Assembly: GCA_016946835.1 (NCBI GenBank)
Contig: JACVTC010000474.1
Span: 1-24,812 of the forward strand
Direction of reading: 5' to 3'
DNA from: Neocallimastix lanati (nom. inval.)
Taxonomy: Eukaryota > Neocallimastigomycota > Neocallimastigomycetes > Neocallimastigales > Neocallimastigaceae
DNA: 24,812 bases
The notes beneath the pieces were generated by a model. The model did no database searches. It was not told the DNA's origin and saw only the letters and a list, made by a program, of their open reading frames with translations. Every line of letters starts with the position of its first letter. The first letter of the stretch is position 1. This document shows positions 1-9,535 of the stretch, in pieces. The position numbers and the translations under genes were made by a program.

Positions 1-2
1 AG

Positions 3-263
3 AAATTACTAAAAGAAATATTCAATAAAGAAATTAATTTAAAAATTAAAATTGATAATAAATCTTGTAAAAATATCGCTGAAAATGAAAATACAAAAGG
101 TAGATGTAAACACATGGACATTGATTATAAATACATTCAAGAAAAAATAAACAGAAAAGAAATATATTTAGAACATATATCCGATACTATGTTAGCTGAT
201 CCTTTAACTAAAGTAATATCTGGACCAAAAATGAAATGTTTTACTGATTTTATTTTCAATTAA
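3..263 (+). CDS. Ty1/copia Pol, C-terminal end of RNase H (partial)
   Basis: An open frame enters from the left edge and ends at TAA 261-263, giving about 86 residues. The pattern GRCKHMDIDYKYIQEKI, then EHISDTMLADPLTK, matches the end of copia-type RNase H (families usually show KHID.RYHFIRE and then ADI.TK). RNase H would remove genomic RNA during reverse transcription. In copia elements RNase H is the last Pol domain, which agrees with the polypurine tract and LTR that follow on the same strand. The rest of the element lies left of the window, so its integrity cannot be judged. The frame is open to its natural stop. Confidence 0.85.
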   Translation, partial: KLLKEIFNKEINLKIKIDNKSCKNIAENENTKGRCKHMDIDYKYIQEKINRKEIYLEHISDTMLADPLTKVISGPKMKCFTDFIFN

Positions 264-383
264 AAAAAAAAAAAAAAAAAAAAAATTTATTATTAAAATT
301 TTACTATAAAAAAAAAAAAAAAAAAAAAAAATTTATTATTAAAAATTTACTATAAAAAAAAAAAAAAAAAAAAATTTATTAAA
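262..383 (+). repeat. A-rich tandem repeat in copia 3' UTR
   Basis: Three A-runs of about 20-25 nt alternate with an almost identical AT spacer (tttattattaaaattttac and variants), giving a repeat unit of about 45 nt. It lies between the Pol stop and the polypurine tract of the copia element. It contains no gene. Confidence 0.8.
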
Positions 384-417
384 ACTTATTTTTTATATTT
401 TACCAAATGCATAATGT

Positions 418-425
418 AGGGGGAA
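418..425 (+). other. Polypurine tract of the copia element
   Basis: The purine run AGGGGGAA directly abuts a TGTTAAG sequence that opens the LTR. This is the expected plus-strand primer site at the 3' LTR edge and fixes the LTR start. Confidence 0.75.
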
Positions 426-653
426 TGTTAAGTATTAGCTACATTATAATTATACATTATAATTGTAATATTAATACGCCACTATTAGCCACATTATGAA
501 TACATTAGTTATTAAATAGTTATTATAAATCTTATTTATTATATTTTGTTAAACTGTAATATTCTTTATTATGTAATATTCATGTAATTAAATATAAATA
601 AATAAAGCCATATTAACTATAAATAATCATAATTGAAATTTAATTTAATTACA
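426..653 (+). repeat. Copia 3' LTR (about 228 bp)
   Basis: The start TGTTAAG follows the polypurine tract. The end is placed at ...TTACA because sequence homologous to the gypsy element 1 LTR resumes immediately after (compare 654-1157 with about 8172-8667). TGT...ACA termini are typical of LTRs. The right border is inferred and may be off by a few bases; the 5' LTR is outside the window. Confidence 0.6.
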
Positions 654-1157
654 TTTTAAATAAATAATAATTTTTATAATAAGTAAAATTTTTAATAATT
701 AATTTTTAATAATAAATTTAATTAATAATTCTTAATAATTTTATAATAATATTTAATAGTTATAATAAATAAATTTTTTATTTAATATTTAATCATTTTA
801 ATAATTTTATAATATTAATAGTTATAATAATTTTTAGAATAATATTTACATTAATAATTTTAATTAATTTTATAATAATTTTTATCAATAATATTTATAT
901 TAATAGTTTTAATAGGTTTAGTATCTTAAAGTATAATTTTAATATTTACAATTGTATTTTTCATATACATATATTTAATAATATAACAATAAAGTAATTA
1001 ATTAAAATTTATTTACATTATTTACAAGTTAAAATTAATTTATATCAAAATAAATTAAATTTACTATGAGGTTTAGGTTATGCAAGAATATAGGAAAGTA
1101 CAATTTAGTAAAGAATTATTAATAATAAAATAAAGGTTATTAATTCATTCTTTACCA
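654..1157 (-). repeat. Element 1 3' LTR remnant
   Basis: This aligns base by base, with indels, to about 8172-8667; both copies end in ttaattcattctttacca. Only the terminal half next to pol is present. The copia LTR borders it on the left. Highly AT-rich, no ORF. Confidence 0.85.
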
Positions 1158-1170
1158 TGATGCCCCTCTA
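1158..1170 (-). other. Element 1 plus-strand primer (PPT-like)
   Basis: Read on the - strand this is TAGAGGGGCATCA, abutting the LTR. Element 2 (9518-9526) and element 3 (17470-17479) carry the same G4-5CATC(T/A) motif at the same place, which supports its role as plus-strand primer although it is not a pure purine run. Confidence 0.65.
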
Positions 1171-1179
1171 AAACTCAAG

Positions 1180-4100
1180 CTACATCGAAGCTGAGTTATA
1201 CTTGACTATATTCTTCAAATGAACATTCCTATTCATTTGAATTCCAGAATTTGGATCAGCCAAGGTAACCGTATTAAATTGTTTTTTTATAACTTTAAGA
1301 GGACCAACAAAATAAGGTTCTAGTTTAGTTCTTGAAAAATTTCTAACTAGAACTAAATCACCTTCCCTAATTCTTTTTCCTTCATTCAAACTATTCTTTT
1401 CCTCTCTTCTAGCAGCCCAATACTTACTTGCATTTTTAACATTTTCGGCTGCTTCTAAAGTCCATCGGTAATGATTTATAAATTTTTCTAACAACACTTC
1501 ATCCGATGACTTATTAATATCCTTGGTAGGTCTAGCAGCAATATCAAAAGGCTGCTGATCTTCCCTACCATAAACCAACTCAAAACTTGAATGTTTTGTT
1601 ACCTTATTTTTGGTAGTTCTAAGAGCCCATAAGGCGGATGGTAAAACTTCATCCCAATCCTTATTCTTAGAACCCAACAACCTCAATAACTTTCCGATCT
1701 CTTTATTACGGTTTTCCGTAAGTCCATTACTTTCAGGATGATATGTGGAAATAAACTTCACATATACATCATAGAGATCTAAAAATATTTTCGTCATGTC
1801 CGAGGTGAACTGAACACCATTGTCAGTTGTTATTACCTGTGGAACACCATGACGAGCAAACACATTAATTAAGAACTTAATCACATCCTGTGATGTTATA
1901 TTTCCGTGGGTTCTGCTTCAACCCATTTGGTGAAGTAATCCACCACAACCATAATATATTGATTATTATTCTTCGTTTTAATCAAAGGTCCAATAATATC
2001 TAAACCCAAATGTATAAAAGGACCTTCTACTTTAGTTGGAATATTTTCTGTAGGTTCTGGATATGGTTGTGACCTATTCAACTGACACTTGTCACAACTT
2101 TGCACCACTCTTTTAATATCCATCACCATATTATTCCAATAAAAACTTTTACGAAGCCTTTGATAAGTCTTATAATATCCCTCATGACCTATCTTATGGG
2201 CTTCTAAAATAAGTTTTACTCTTTCCGTTTGATCCGTAATTAATTTACGGATAGTCATTACCATCAACAAAATAATCTTCATCCATCTATCGTAACAAAT
2301 TTTTCATTTATAAAGTCTTTAATAGTTTTAGAAAGCAACTCTTCTTCTTCCTTTGAAGTTAACTTAGTTGCCAATACCACAGAATCATCTCTTTTCTTCA
2401 TCCTAGATAATGCATCGGCTAACACATTTTTCTTACCCATTTGATATTGAATTTCAACACCAAGGGTACTAACAGTTAAGCACCACCTTGCTTGCCTAGC
2501 ATTATTAGGTTCCTTATTTTTAAAGAAACTGATTAAAGGTTTATGATCTGTTATTACTACTGTTTTATTAGGATTTCCTAATATATAAGATTTCAACTTA
2601 GTAATACAATAAATTAATGCAGCTCCTTCCAAGTCAGTAATGCCATAATTTTTCTCGGCTTTACTTAAACTTCTACTTATATAATGAACTGGATGTTCCT
2701 TTTTGGTTTCTAAATCTTCTTGGAGTAATACTCCTCCAATACCTTCATAGGAAGCATCCGTTCTAATTATAAACCTTTGATTAAAACTTGGATATTTTAA
2801 AATTGGAGCATTTATAAATTTTTCTTTTAACAGATCAAAACTTTGTTGATGTTCATTATTCCATTTATATTTAACATTCTTTCTTAATAATTTACATAAA
2901 GGAGCAGAGATTTGGGCATATTTATCAATAAAGTTTCTATAATATCCTACTGCTCCAAGAAAAGATCGTAATTCATGAACATCAACAGGTGCTACCCACT
3001 CCTTGATAGCCTTAATTTTGCTATCCTGGGGACTTAAACCTTTCACTGATGCCTTATGACCTAAGACTTCTACTTCAGTCTGCATAAAGGCACATTTTTC
3101 AATGTTAATTTTCAATTTGTGTTGGCGAAATACTTCCAACACTTGCCTAATGTGGCTTATGTGTTCTTTTATACTCTTAGAGTATATTAAAATATCATCT
3201 ATAAAGTTAAAAACAAACTTTCCTATAAATGGGAAAAGAATCCTATTCATTTCCCTTTGAAATGTAGCTGGGGCTCCGGTTAAACCAAAAGGCATAACCT
3301 TGAATTGGTAGTTACCAAATTTTGTGGTGAAGGTGGTAATTTCTACGCTTTCCTCATCCATCAAAATTTGATGATAACCAGAGTAAAGATCCATTGTTGT
3401 AAAAATCTGTGCCCCATCTAAACTATCAAATATCTCATCAATGTAAGGTAATGAATAAGAATCTTTAACTGTTAAATCATTAACCTTACGATAATCAATA
3501 CATAATCGCCATTTACCGTTCTTCTTCGGTACTAACACTATTGGCGATGACCATTCGGAACAAGAAGGTTCAATTAATTTCTTATTAATTAATTTAATTA
3601 ATTCCTCCTTAAGTATATCCGACTTAAATTTAACTAATCTATAGCACCTTTGCTTAACTGGTTTCGCACCAGGAATTAAATTAATCTTATGTGGAGGAAG
3701 ATCAGAAGGTGTTAATTCTTCTGAAGAAGTAGCAACTATTTCTAAGTTCTCCTCCAGAATTTTAATTATTTCATCTTTATATTTTTCGTTTAAAGTATTT
3801 AGGAAAATTTCATGATGAATATATTGCTTTGGGGATAATCCTTCAATTTTCTTTAAATCATTCTTTTTGGAATCCTCATCCAAAGCCTTAATCATACACA
3901 ACAACTTTTCTTCATCTTCATAATCATTATTAATAGGTGCAATAACGTCAATTACTCCCTCAGGAGTAATTTGACACAAACTATATAAAATGGGGTGGAT
4001 AAACAAATTATAATCAATTTGGGTTTTTAAGTTAATTAGAATATCGTAAAAAGGATCCTCCTTTTCTACTATTCTACAATTAACCATTAATACAAGATTA

Positions 4101-5236
4101 TTAATCTTTACTGGCACCCGAATGATATAACCTTCCGAGTAATCATCATTCTTAGTTGCCAACCTAATTCTGCCACGACTAATATCAATAGGTTCATATT
4201 CGGACGGAAGCTTATCTAAAAATTGTTGAGTAATTATACTTAAATTACTACATGAATCAATTAAAGCCTTCCCCGAAACACCTTCAACTGTAACATCAAC
4301 CATGGCAATATCCTCTTCACATGGTTCGTTACCTTTACTTTTATAAGTGTGGTCTATGTTATTAACGACCACAGTCGTGGCTGACACATTATCCAACACC
4401 CCAGAGATATTAGATTGGTCCCTATCCAATTTAATACCCTGTGACACCTTATATCTTAATTTTGGAGCAGCATCCAATAACTGTCCAAAAGTAATATTGC
4501 AATGGGCAGAATTTAAATCTTTAAGAATATCATATTCTTCTTCCCCCGATTGCATCTTAATTTTCCTAGATACTCTAGAACTTTTATTTTCTTTTTGAGT
4601 ATCTTTATCTTTACTAATTAACACCTTTGTTAAATCAATTACTTTATTATTCTCCTTCACAATACTTTTATTATTATCATTATTTTCTTTCATTAAATTT
4701 TTATTCTTTCTTTTATCATTATTTACATTATTTATAATAACTTCATCATTCACTAATGAATTATTATTAATATTATCATTACTATTATCATTACTATGAT
4801 TATTACTATAATTAGTATTACTATTACTAGCTCTTTCATTATCACGAATTTGTCTTTCAATCTCTTTTTCTTTTTCAATTCGTGGTTGAGCTAGAATAGA
4901 TGGTTTAATTTGTTTAACAATTTTATTACTTATATTATTTTCTTTTATTTCTCGTTCTTTCTGTTTCCGTAATGCAGGAGTTATTATAGGTTTAGGATTC
5001 TCCTTCAACGACTTATGAATCCTTTTCTCTGCACTACCTTCATCATTATTAACATCATAAATTTTACGTTTAGATGCTCCTACTAAATAATCAACTTTCT
5101 TTTTATTAACCACCCTTTTATTAGCAGGAGTTTCTTCAATATTAGAAAGACGAGAATTTTTAATTTCTATTTGATATTTAAGTGAAGCTGCTTTATTAAG
5201 TATGGGAGAGCTTCTTATCCCATTACTCAATTTAAA
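1180..5236 (-). pseudogene. pol: Element 1 pol, broken by three 1-nt indels
   Basis: This encoded PR-RT-RNaseH-IN, read after a -1 shift from gag. The first open segment (5230-2279, 983 codons) has a disordered, Asn-rich, basic N-terminus, a protease with IDSCS, RT with FIDD, and RNase H with RTDAS, DLEGAA and TDHKPL. At 2281 an extra base after codon DG, and at about 2249 another extra base, shift the frame twice within about 30 nt. The next segment (2282-1896) carries the integrase HHCC motif and DIIGPL. A missing A in a run at about 1901-1903 breaks it again. The last segment (1884-1180) holds TTDNG, SNGLTENRNKE and the C-terminal KLEPYFVGP module. Stop TAG is at 1180-1182. All three lesions are single-base, so a consensus error in the assembly is a possible alternative to real decay. 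Confidence 0.9.
5202..5236 (-). promoter_or_regulatory. -1 ribosomal frameshift signal, element 1
   Basis: The - strand heptamer TTTAAAT (5236-5230) lies in the gag frame as T TTA AAT and is followed at once by the gag stop TGA (5229-5227). The pol frame is -1 relative to gag and is open through the heptamer. Six nt downstream is a hairpin with ATGGGA (5223-5218) pairing with TCCCAT (5207-5202). This fits the X XXY YYZ, short spacer and stem layout of -1 frameshifting. No pol ATG exists near the overlap, so a shift explains Pol synthesis better than re-initiation. Confidence 0.75.
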
Positions 5237-6168
5237 CGTTTATTGTTTCTAATTTCCTTCCTATTTTTCTCAACAATTGCTCTCAACTTTGGGCAATTGT
5301 TTTGATAATGACCTGGTTCTTTACAGAAATAACAAGCCTTTATTGTTAAACTTCTCATTTTTCTTGTTAATTCCTCTATGTCATTATCTTCTTTAGGTTT
5401 AATATTAACTTTTTGTTCTAATTTATTTTTAATAGGAGGATGAAAATTAACTCTATTACTAAAAGAAGATGTATTTGCAGAAGGTGAAGGGTTAGTAGGA
5501 TGTCTTCTTTGATTACTACCCATATAATTTAACCTATCTGCTTTTTCAGCAATTTTAAAGGCTTTTGACAGAGAAATGTTATCAAATAAGGTTAGACGTT
5601 TCCAGGCTTCAACATTGTTTTCAATGGAGTCTGTGTAATCTAAAACACTTATCTGACTTCTTTTCTTTTTATTTAATTTTAAATATAAAGTTTTATACTT
5701 AATATTAAAATCTTTGATTCTTTCATTTCTCTTAATTCTTAGAGCACGTAGCTCTCTTAATAAATTATTTTGATCCTCCCTAATGCCATAAAATTCTTCT
5801 ATAGCTTTTACAATTCTATTAAGGGAAGGATAAGCCTTATTCTTTTTATCAATTTCTTTATCTTCTTCATTATCATCATCCTCATCTTCATCATTAATAT
5901 CCTTATAATTATCATCATCATCATCATCATCATCATCACTATCATCATCTTTATTATTATCATCCATTAATTCTTGGATGACTTTCCTGGTTTCACCAAT
6001 TGAGGTTAAAACACAGGCATAAAATATAATCTTGGAGTCTTCAACATGTTCAAGCTTTATCCAAAGCTCTAAATCAGACTTCCAAGTTTTAACATCTAAA
6101 TTTTCTTTGGATATTTTTTCAATATCCTTAAGTTCCTTTTTTAAATCTTTAAAATTAATTGTACTCAT
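5227..6168 (-). CDS. gag: Element 1 Gag polyprotein
   Basis: This is a 313-residue protein starting at ATG 6168. The N-terminal two-thirds is helical and capsid-like, with a KDLKKELKD start conserved in element 2. Residues about 69-107 form an almost pure Asp/Glu stretch that inserts before the conserved segment YPSLNRIV...EFYGI. A CCHC zinc knuckle, CYFCKEPGHYQNNC, lies at residues 279-292 and would bind genomic RNA. Gag forms the particle that packages RNA and houses reverse transcription. The stop sits directly after the slippery heptamer that opens pol. The frame is intact although pol is broken. The acidic stretch is encoded by GAT repeats and may be length-variable. Confidence 0.9.
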   Translation of the reverse strand: MSTINFKDLKKELKDIEKISKENLDVKTWKSDLELWIKLEHVEDSKIIFYACVLTSIGETRKVIQELMDDNNKDDDSDDDDDDDDDNYKDINDEDEDDDNEEDKEIDKKNKAYPSLNRIVKAIEEFYGIREDQNNLLRELRALRIKRNERIKDFNIKYKTLYLKLNKKKRSQISVLDYTDSIENNVEAWKRLTLFDNISLSKAFKIAEKADRLNYMGSNQRRHPTNPSPSANTSSFSNRVNFHPPIKNKLEQKVNIKPKEDNDIEELTRKMRSLTIKACYFCKEPGHYQNNCPKLRAIVEKNRKEIRNNKRLN

Positions 6169-6302
6169 TTAAAAAAAAAAAAAACACACTTTTAAAAAAA
6201 ATAAAATAAAAAAAATTGTTTTATTAATTATTTAATTGCTATATTTTTATTTATTTATTTATTTATTTACAATTAAAATTATATATTTAAGTAATTTATA
6301 TC

Positions 6303-6424
6303 TCTAGTGAGACGTTTCCGGCTAGTGTATATTTAATTTTGCTATATACACCCGTACTCCCCCTCCTGGACACTAGAATAAATATAAATTAATAAACTAG
6401 TTGGAGTGTTCACTATTCTTTCAA
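6303..6424 (-). other. Structured leader patch near gag, element 1
   Basis: An island of moderate GC in AT-rich leader. GTGTATAT (6325-6332) can pair with ATATACAC (6344-6351). Alternatively, CTAGTGT (6322-6328) can pair with ACACTAG (6370-6376). The two helices overlap and exclude each other. Function unknown. Confidence 0.5.
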
Positions 6425-6541
6425 GCTAATAACCCCTTTCGTTTATCTTTACTTAAAAAAAAAATATATACAATTATTTACAAAAAAAATTTTTTTTTTA
6501 ATATAGCAATTAAAAATATTTAAAAACACAAAAATTAATAT

Positions 6542-6607
<66 letters not shown>

Positions 6608-6759
6608 TTATTTATTTATTTGTTATCGGTTATTATTACAATATTTACAATTACAATTACAATTACAATTATTATTAAGTTTATATAATTACAACTTAAA
6701 AAAAAACAAATAAACTTAATTAAAAACAAGGTAAATTAACAAACCTAATACAACTTGAA

Positions 6760-7075
6760 AAACCGCTATCTATTACAACTGCCGACCACGCAGAGGGACC
6801 TTAGTATTTCGGTATACTAAGTGAATTTGCCTGAGTCAAGTGGAGGAGCACCCAAACCGTGTTGAACGTATAATGGGTGATCTATAGGGTAATTTCTGCT
6901 TCCCAACAGTATTTACCGCTATATCTAATCGGGGTTCGATTAGTTCGTAACCGGCCCCTCTCCAAACACCTGATTAAACCACTCGCAATTATAGAATTAT
7001 CTATAACTGCTTAGTACGCAGTAAACTCAGTATATAGTTTTATTTGGAGCACGCGAAGACCAAATAAAACTGATG
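6760..7075 (-). other. Hairpin-rich leader domain, element 1
   Basis: Several perfect stems lie close together: CTTAGTAT/ATACTAAG around 6802-6823 with a TTCGGT loop; CTAATCG/CGATTAG around 6926-6944; TTATAGA/TCTATAA around 6989-7006; ACTGC/GCAGT around 7007-7023; and a 12-bp stem 7036-7047 with 7060-7071. The patch is GC-richer than its surroundings. It is probably a structured RNA (packaging, dimerisation or translation), by position only. Confidence 0.6.
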
Positions 7076-7187
7076 TTAATTTTTATTACTACCACAACAA
7101 CAATCACAACAACAACACCAACCACAACAACAACACAAAAACCGATAACAATAAAAAAAATTTGATGATGATGAATGTAAAAGTGTG

Positions 7188-7234
<47 letters not shown>

Positions 7235-7330
7235 TAATTTAATTTAATTTAATTTAATTCTATTAAATTTAATTTAAAAAAATTATTCTCATAATTCCAA
7301 AAAAAAAAAATAAGTCCTAGTAGTTCCAAT

Positions 7331-7589
7331 TTCCTTCTTGGTCTTCTTCTTCTTGGTCTTCTTCTTGGTCTTCTTCTTGGTCTTCTTCTTGGTCTTCTTC
7401 TTGGTTTTCTTCTTGGTTTTCTTCTTGGTTTTCTTCTTGGTCTTCTTCTTGGTCTTCTTCTTGGTTTTCTTCTTGGTCTTCTTTTTCTTGGTCTTCTTCC
7501 ACTTGGTCTACTTCTTGGTCTTCTTTTTCTTGGTCTTCTTCCACTTGGTCTACTTCTTCTTCTTCTTCTTGGTCTTCTTCCACTTGGTC

Positions 7590-7621
<32 letters not shown>

Positions 7622-7630
7622 CTTCTTCTT
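7331..7630 (-). repeat. 12-nt purine minisatellite beside the PBS, element 1
   Basis: On the transcript strand this is repeated GAAGACCAAGAA and variants, running into pure GAA at the PBS. Open frames on both strands are a by-product: the - strand frame (Glu/Asp/Gln-rich) has no ATG anywhere in 7317-7583 and would have to start at GTG. It is absent from elements 2 and 3, so it is a local expansion. Confidence 0.8.
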
Positions 7631-7647
7631 CCCCGATATCTCCACCA
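7631..7647 (-). other. Primer binding site, element 1
   Basis: The - strand reads TGGTGGAGATATCGGGG, complementary to a tRNA 3' end in CCA. It lies 4 nt inside the LTR. The identical 17-mer is at 15811-15827, and 16 of its bases are at 22886-22901. The tRNA-Val of this window does not match it. Confidence 0.8.
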
Positions 7648-7651
7648 ATTT

Positions 7652-8667
7652 TGGTAGACTCGGGGTTGACACTTAGATATTTAAAATCAAGCAGGGGGGG
7701 ACGGGTATTACCCTGCTTTGATTTTAAATAAAAAAAAAAATAATTCTTTATTAAAAGTTATTTATTTTTTTTTTTTATTAATATAAAATTTTATTATTTA
7801 AAGTACACATATTTAATTTTTAAGAAATTGTTACAATATTTATATTTTTTTATAAATTTAAAGTATAATTAATTGTTTATAATTTAAGTAATTTTATAGA
7901 ATTATTGAATTAATTTTATATCAATAATTCATTTTTGTTTTAATTTTTATAAATATAATAATATAATATTCAAATATAATTTAATTAAAAATAATTATAA
8001 AATAAATATATAGAAAATAGTTTTTACTATTTTCTTTGATATTTTTAAGTTAAATAAATTGTTTTTAAAGATTAATATAATAAATTTAATAATCTTTAAT
8101 TATTTTAAATAATACTTGTAATTATTTTCAAAAACAAAATAAAATTTTTATAATACTTAATAAATTTGATAATATTTAAATAATAATTTTTATAATAAGT
8201 AATAATTTTTAATAATAATTTTTAATAATAAATTTAATTAATAATCTTAATAATTTTATAATAATATTTAATAGTTATAATATATAAATTTTTATAATAA
8301 TATTTAATAATTTTAATAATTTTATAATATTAATAATTTATAATAATTTTTAGAATAATATTTAATTAATAATTTTAATAATTTTATAATAATTTTTATA
8401 ATAATATTTAATTAATAGTTTTAATAATTTAGTATCTTAAAAGTATAATTTTAATATTTACAATTGTATTTTAATATACATATATTTAATAATATAACAA
8501 TAAAATAATTAATTAAAATTTATTTACATTATTTACAAGTTAAAATTAATTTATATCAAAATAAATTAAATTTACGATGAGGTTTAGGTTATGAAGAATA
8601 TAGGAAAGTACAATTTAGTAAAGAATTATTAATAATAAAATAAAGGTTATTAATTCATTCTTTACCA
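7652..8667 (-). repeat. Element 1 5' LTR (about 1016 bp)
   Basis: On the + strand it runs from TGGTA to TACCA, a perfect 5-bp terminal inverted repeat. The start is set 4 nt from the PBS, and the end by the AATA junction and the matching 3' LTR end at 1157. The PBS-proximal part (U5) is GC-richer and holds a long hairpin; the rest is AT-rich. It is longer than the LTRs of elements 2 and 3 and only distantly similar to them. Confidence 0.8.
7679..7729 (-). other. Long hairpin in the U5 end of element 1 LTR
   Basis: ATTTAAAATCAAGCAGGG (7679-7696) pairs with 7711-7729 with one bulged base. The 14-nt loop contains GGGGACGGG, and a G7 run (7694-7700) spans the stem-loop border. It lies 27 nt inside the PBS edge of the LTR. 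It could act in RNA 3'-end formation or RT initiation; this is inferred from position. Confidence 0.65.
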
Positions 8668-8671
8668 AATA
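8668..8671. other. AATA junction between elements 1 and 2
   Basis: Exactly four bases, AATA, separate the CA end of the element 1 LTR from the TG start of the element 2 LTR. The same word flanks element 2 on its other side (16678-16681), so it is read as a target-site duplication. Confidence 0.75.
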
Positions 8672-8980
8672 TGTTAAGGTTTTAGAGAATTAAATAAAAA
8701 TAAAGTAAGAAACACAAATTTTATTTATTTATTTATTATTTTTATTTATAAATTTATTTTATTAAATTTATTATTTTTTTGATGATATTTAAAAATTAGT
8801 AGCAAAATTTACAACTATTTATACTTTTTTCAAGGCATAAAAGTTGTTCTTGCCACTAAATTACATTTTATTTATTTTTTTTTTTATAAAAACTATTAAA
8901 TTTAAATTGATTTTTATAATTAATTATATAAAATTTAATTATAACAATATAAATAAAATACATTTATAATATTAATAAAA

Positions 8981-9017
<37 letters not shown>

Positions 9018-9517
9018 TTATTTATTTATTTAAAAATATCTAAAATATTACTAATAAGAATTTATTTAATTGGCTATAATTTTTATTACAATCTGTTAAA
9101 ATATTCAAATAAAAATAAAAATACTATTCTAATATAAAGGTTTTTAATAAAATAAAATATTTTTCAATATAAAATAAAACATTTCGATATAAAATTTTAT
9201 AATAAAAAGTTAAAATATAATATATAAATTTTTAATTATCAATATATAAAAATATTATTAATATAAATTTTCATTATTAATATAAAAAAAATAAGATTTA
9301 TTATTAATATTGCTAATATAAGTTTTAAAAAAATAAAAATATTACTATTAATATAAGATTTAATATAAAAATATAAAGTTTAATATAATTTTTGATTTAA
9401 TTTTTGATCTTTGGATTTAAAAATTTATTAAAGTACAAAAATAATAATGTACACATAATGTATTAGAAATAAATCGTAGATTTAATTAAGAATGCATTAT
9501 TTAGTACATTCTTATCA
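8672..9517 (-). repeat. Element 2 3' LTR
   Basis: It runs TGTTAAG...CTTATCA on the + strand (imperfect inverted termini), near-identical to 15834-16677. It contains a T33 run (8983-9015) followed by ATTT repeats. No ORF. Pol stops 18 nt away. Confidence 0.93.
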
Positions 9518-9526
9518 AGATGCCCC
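9518..9526 (-). other. Element 2 plus-strand primer (PPT-like)
   Basis: On the - strand this is GGGGCATCT directly abutting the LTR, matching the equivalent sites of elements 1 and 3. Confidence 0.65.
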
Positions 9527-9535
9527 GACGAAGAC

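Larger units (their letters stand above)
6169..7630 (-). other. Element 1 long 5' leader (non-coding)
   Basis: About 1.46 kb separate PBS and gag. Contents from the gag side are: AT-rich spacer; a structured patch at about 6303-6424; a T62 run (A on the transcript) at 6544-6605; AT-rich spacer; a GC-richer patch at about 6760-7075 full of perfect hairpins; CAA-type repeats 7088-7140; a T36 run 7192-7227; and the 12-nt minisatellite next to the PBS. I see no ATG-initiated ORF of substance. Such leaders usually hold dimerisation and packaging signals. Confidence 0.75.
654..8667 (-). mobile_element. Ty3/gypsy element 1 (degenerate, outer LTR interrupted)
   Basis: This - strand LTR retrotransposon reads, in transcription order, 5' LTR 7652-8667, PBS 7631-7647, leader, gag, -1 frameshift signal, pol, plus-strand primer and 3' LTR remnant. 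The order PR-RT-RNaseH-IN places it in Ty3/gypsy. The two LTR copies share about 500 bp with many substitutions and indels, so it looks the oldest of the three. About 510 bp of its left LTR are absent, probably displaced beyond the window by the copia insertion. Gag is open, but pol carries three 1-nt indels. No env is present. Confidence 0.9.

Noticed and set aside
1158-1180. Possible env gene or chromodomain after integrase
   Set aside because: Only about 10-25 nt separate pol stop codons from the 3' LTR in each element, and Pol ends shortly after the GPY/F-like module.
4347-4598. 83-codon + strand frame within element 1 pol
   Set aside because: Antisense shadow of the Pol N-terminal and protease region; no independent features.
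5770-5970. 66-codon Ile-rich + strand frame over element 1 gag
   Set aside because: Antisense reading of ATC/GAT repeats that encode the acidic stretch of Gag; not a membrane protein.
7317-7583. 88-codon Glu/Asp/Gln-rich frame on the - strand
   Set aside because: No ATG anywhere in the frame (it would start at GTG), and it is a direct translation of a 12-nt minisatellite in the leader.
7338-7676. 112-codon Phe/Leu/Val frame on the + strand
   Set aside because: Opposite-strand shadow of the same minisatellite; repetitive hydrophobic translation, antisense to the element.
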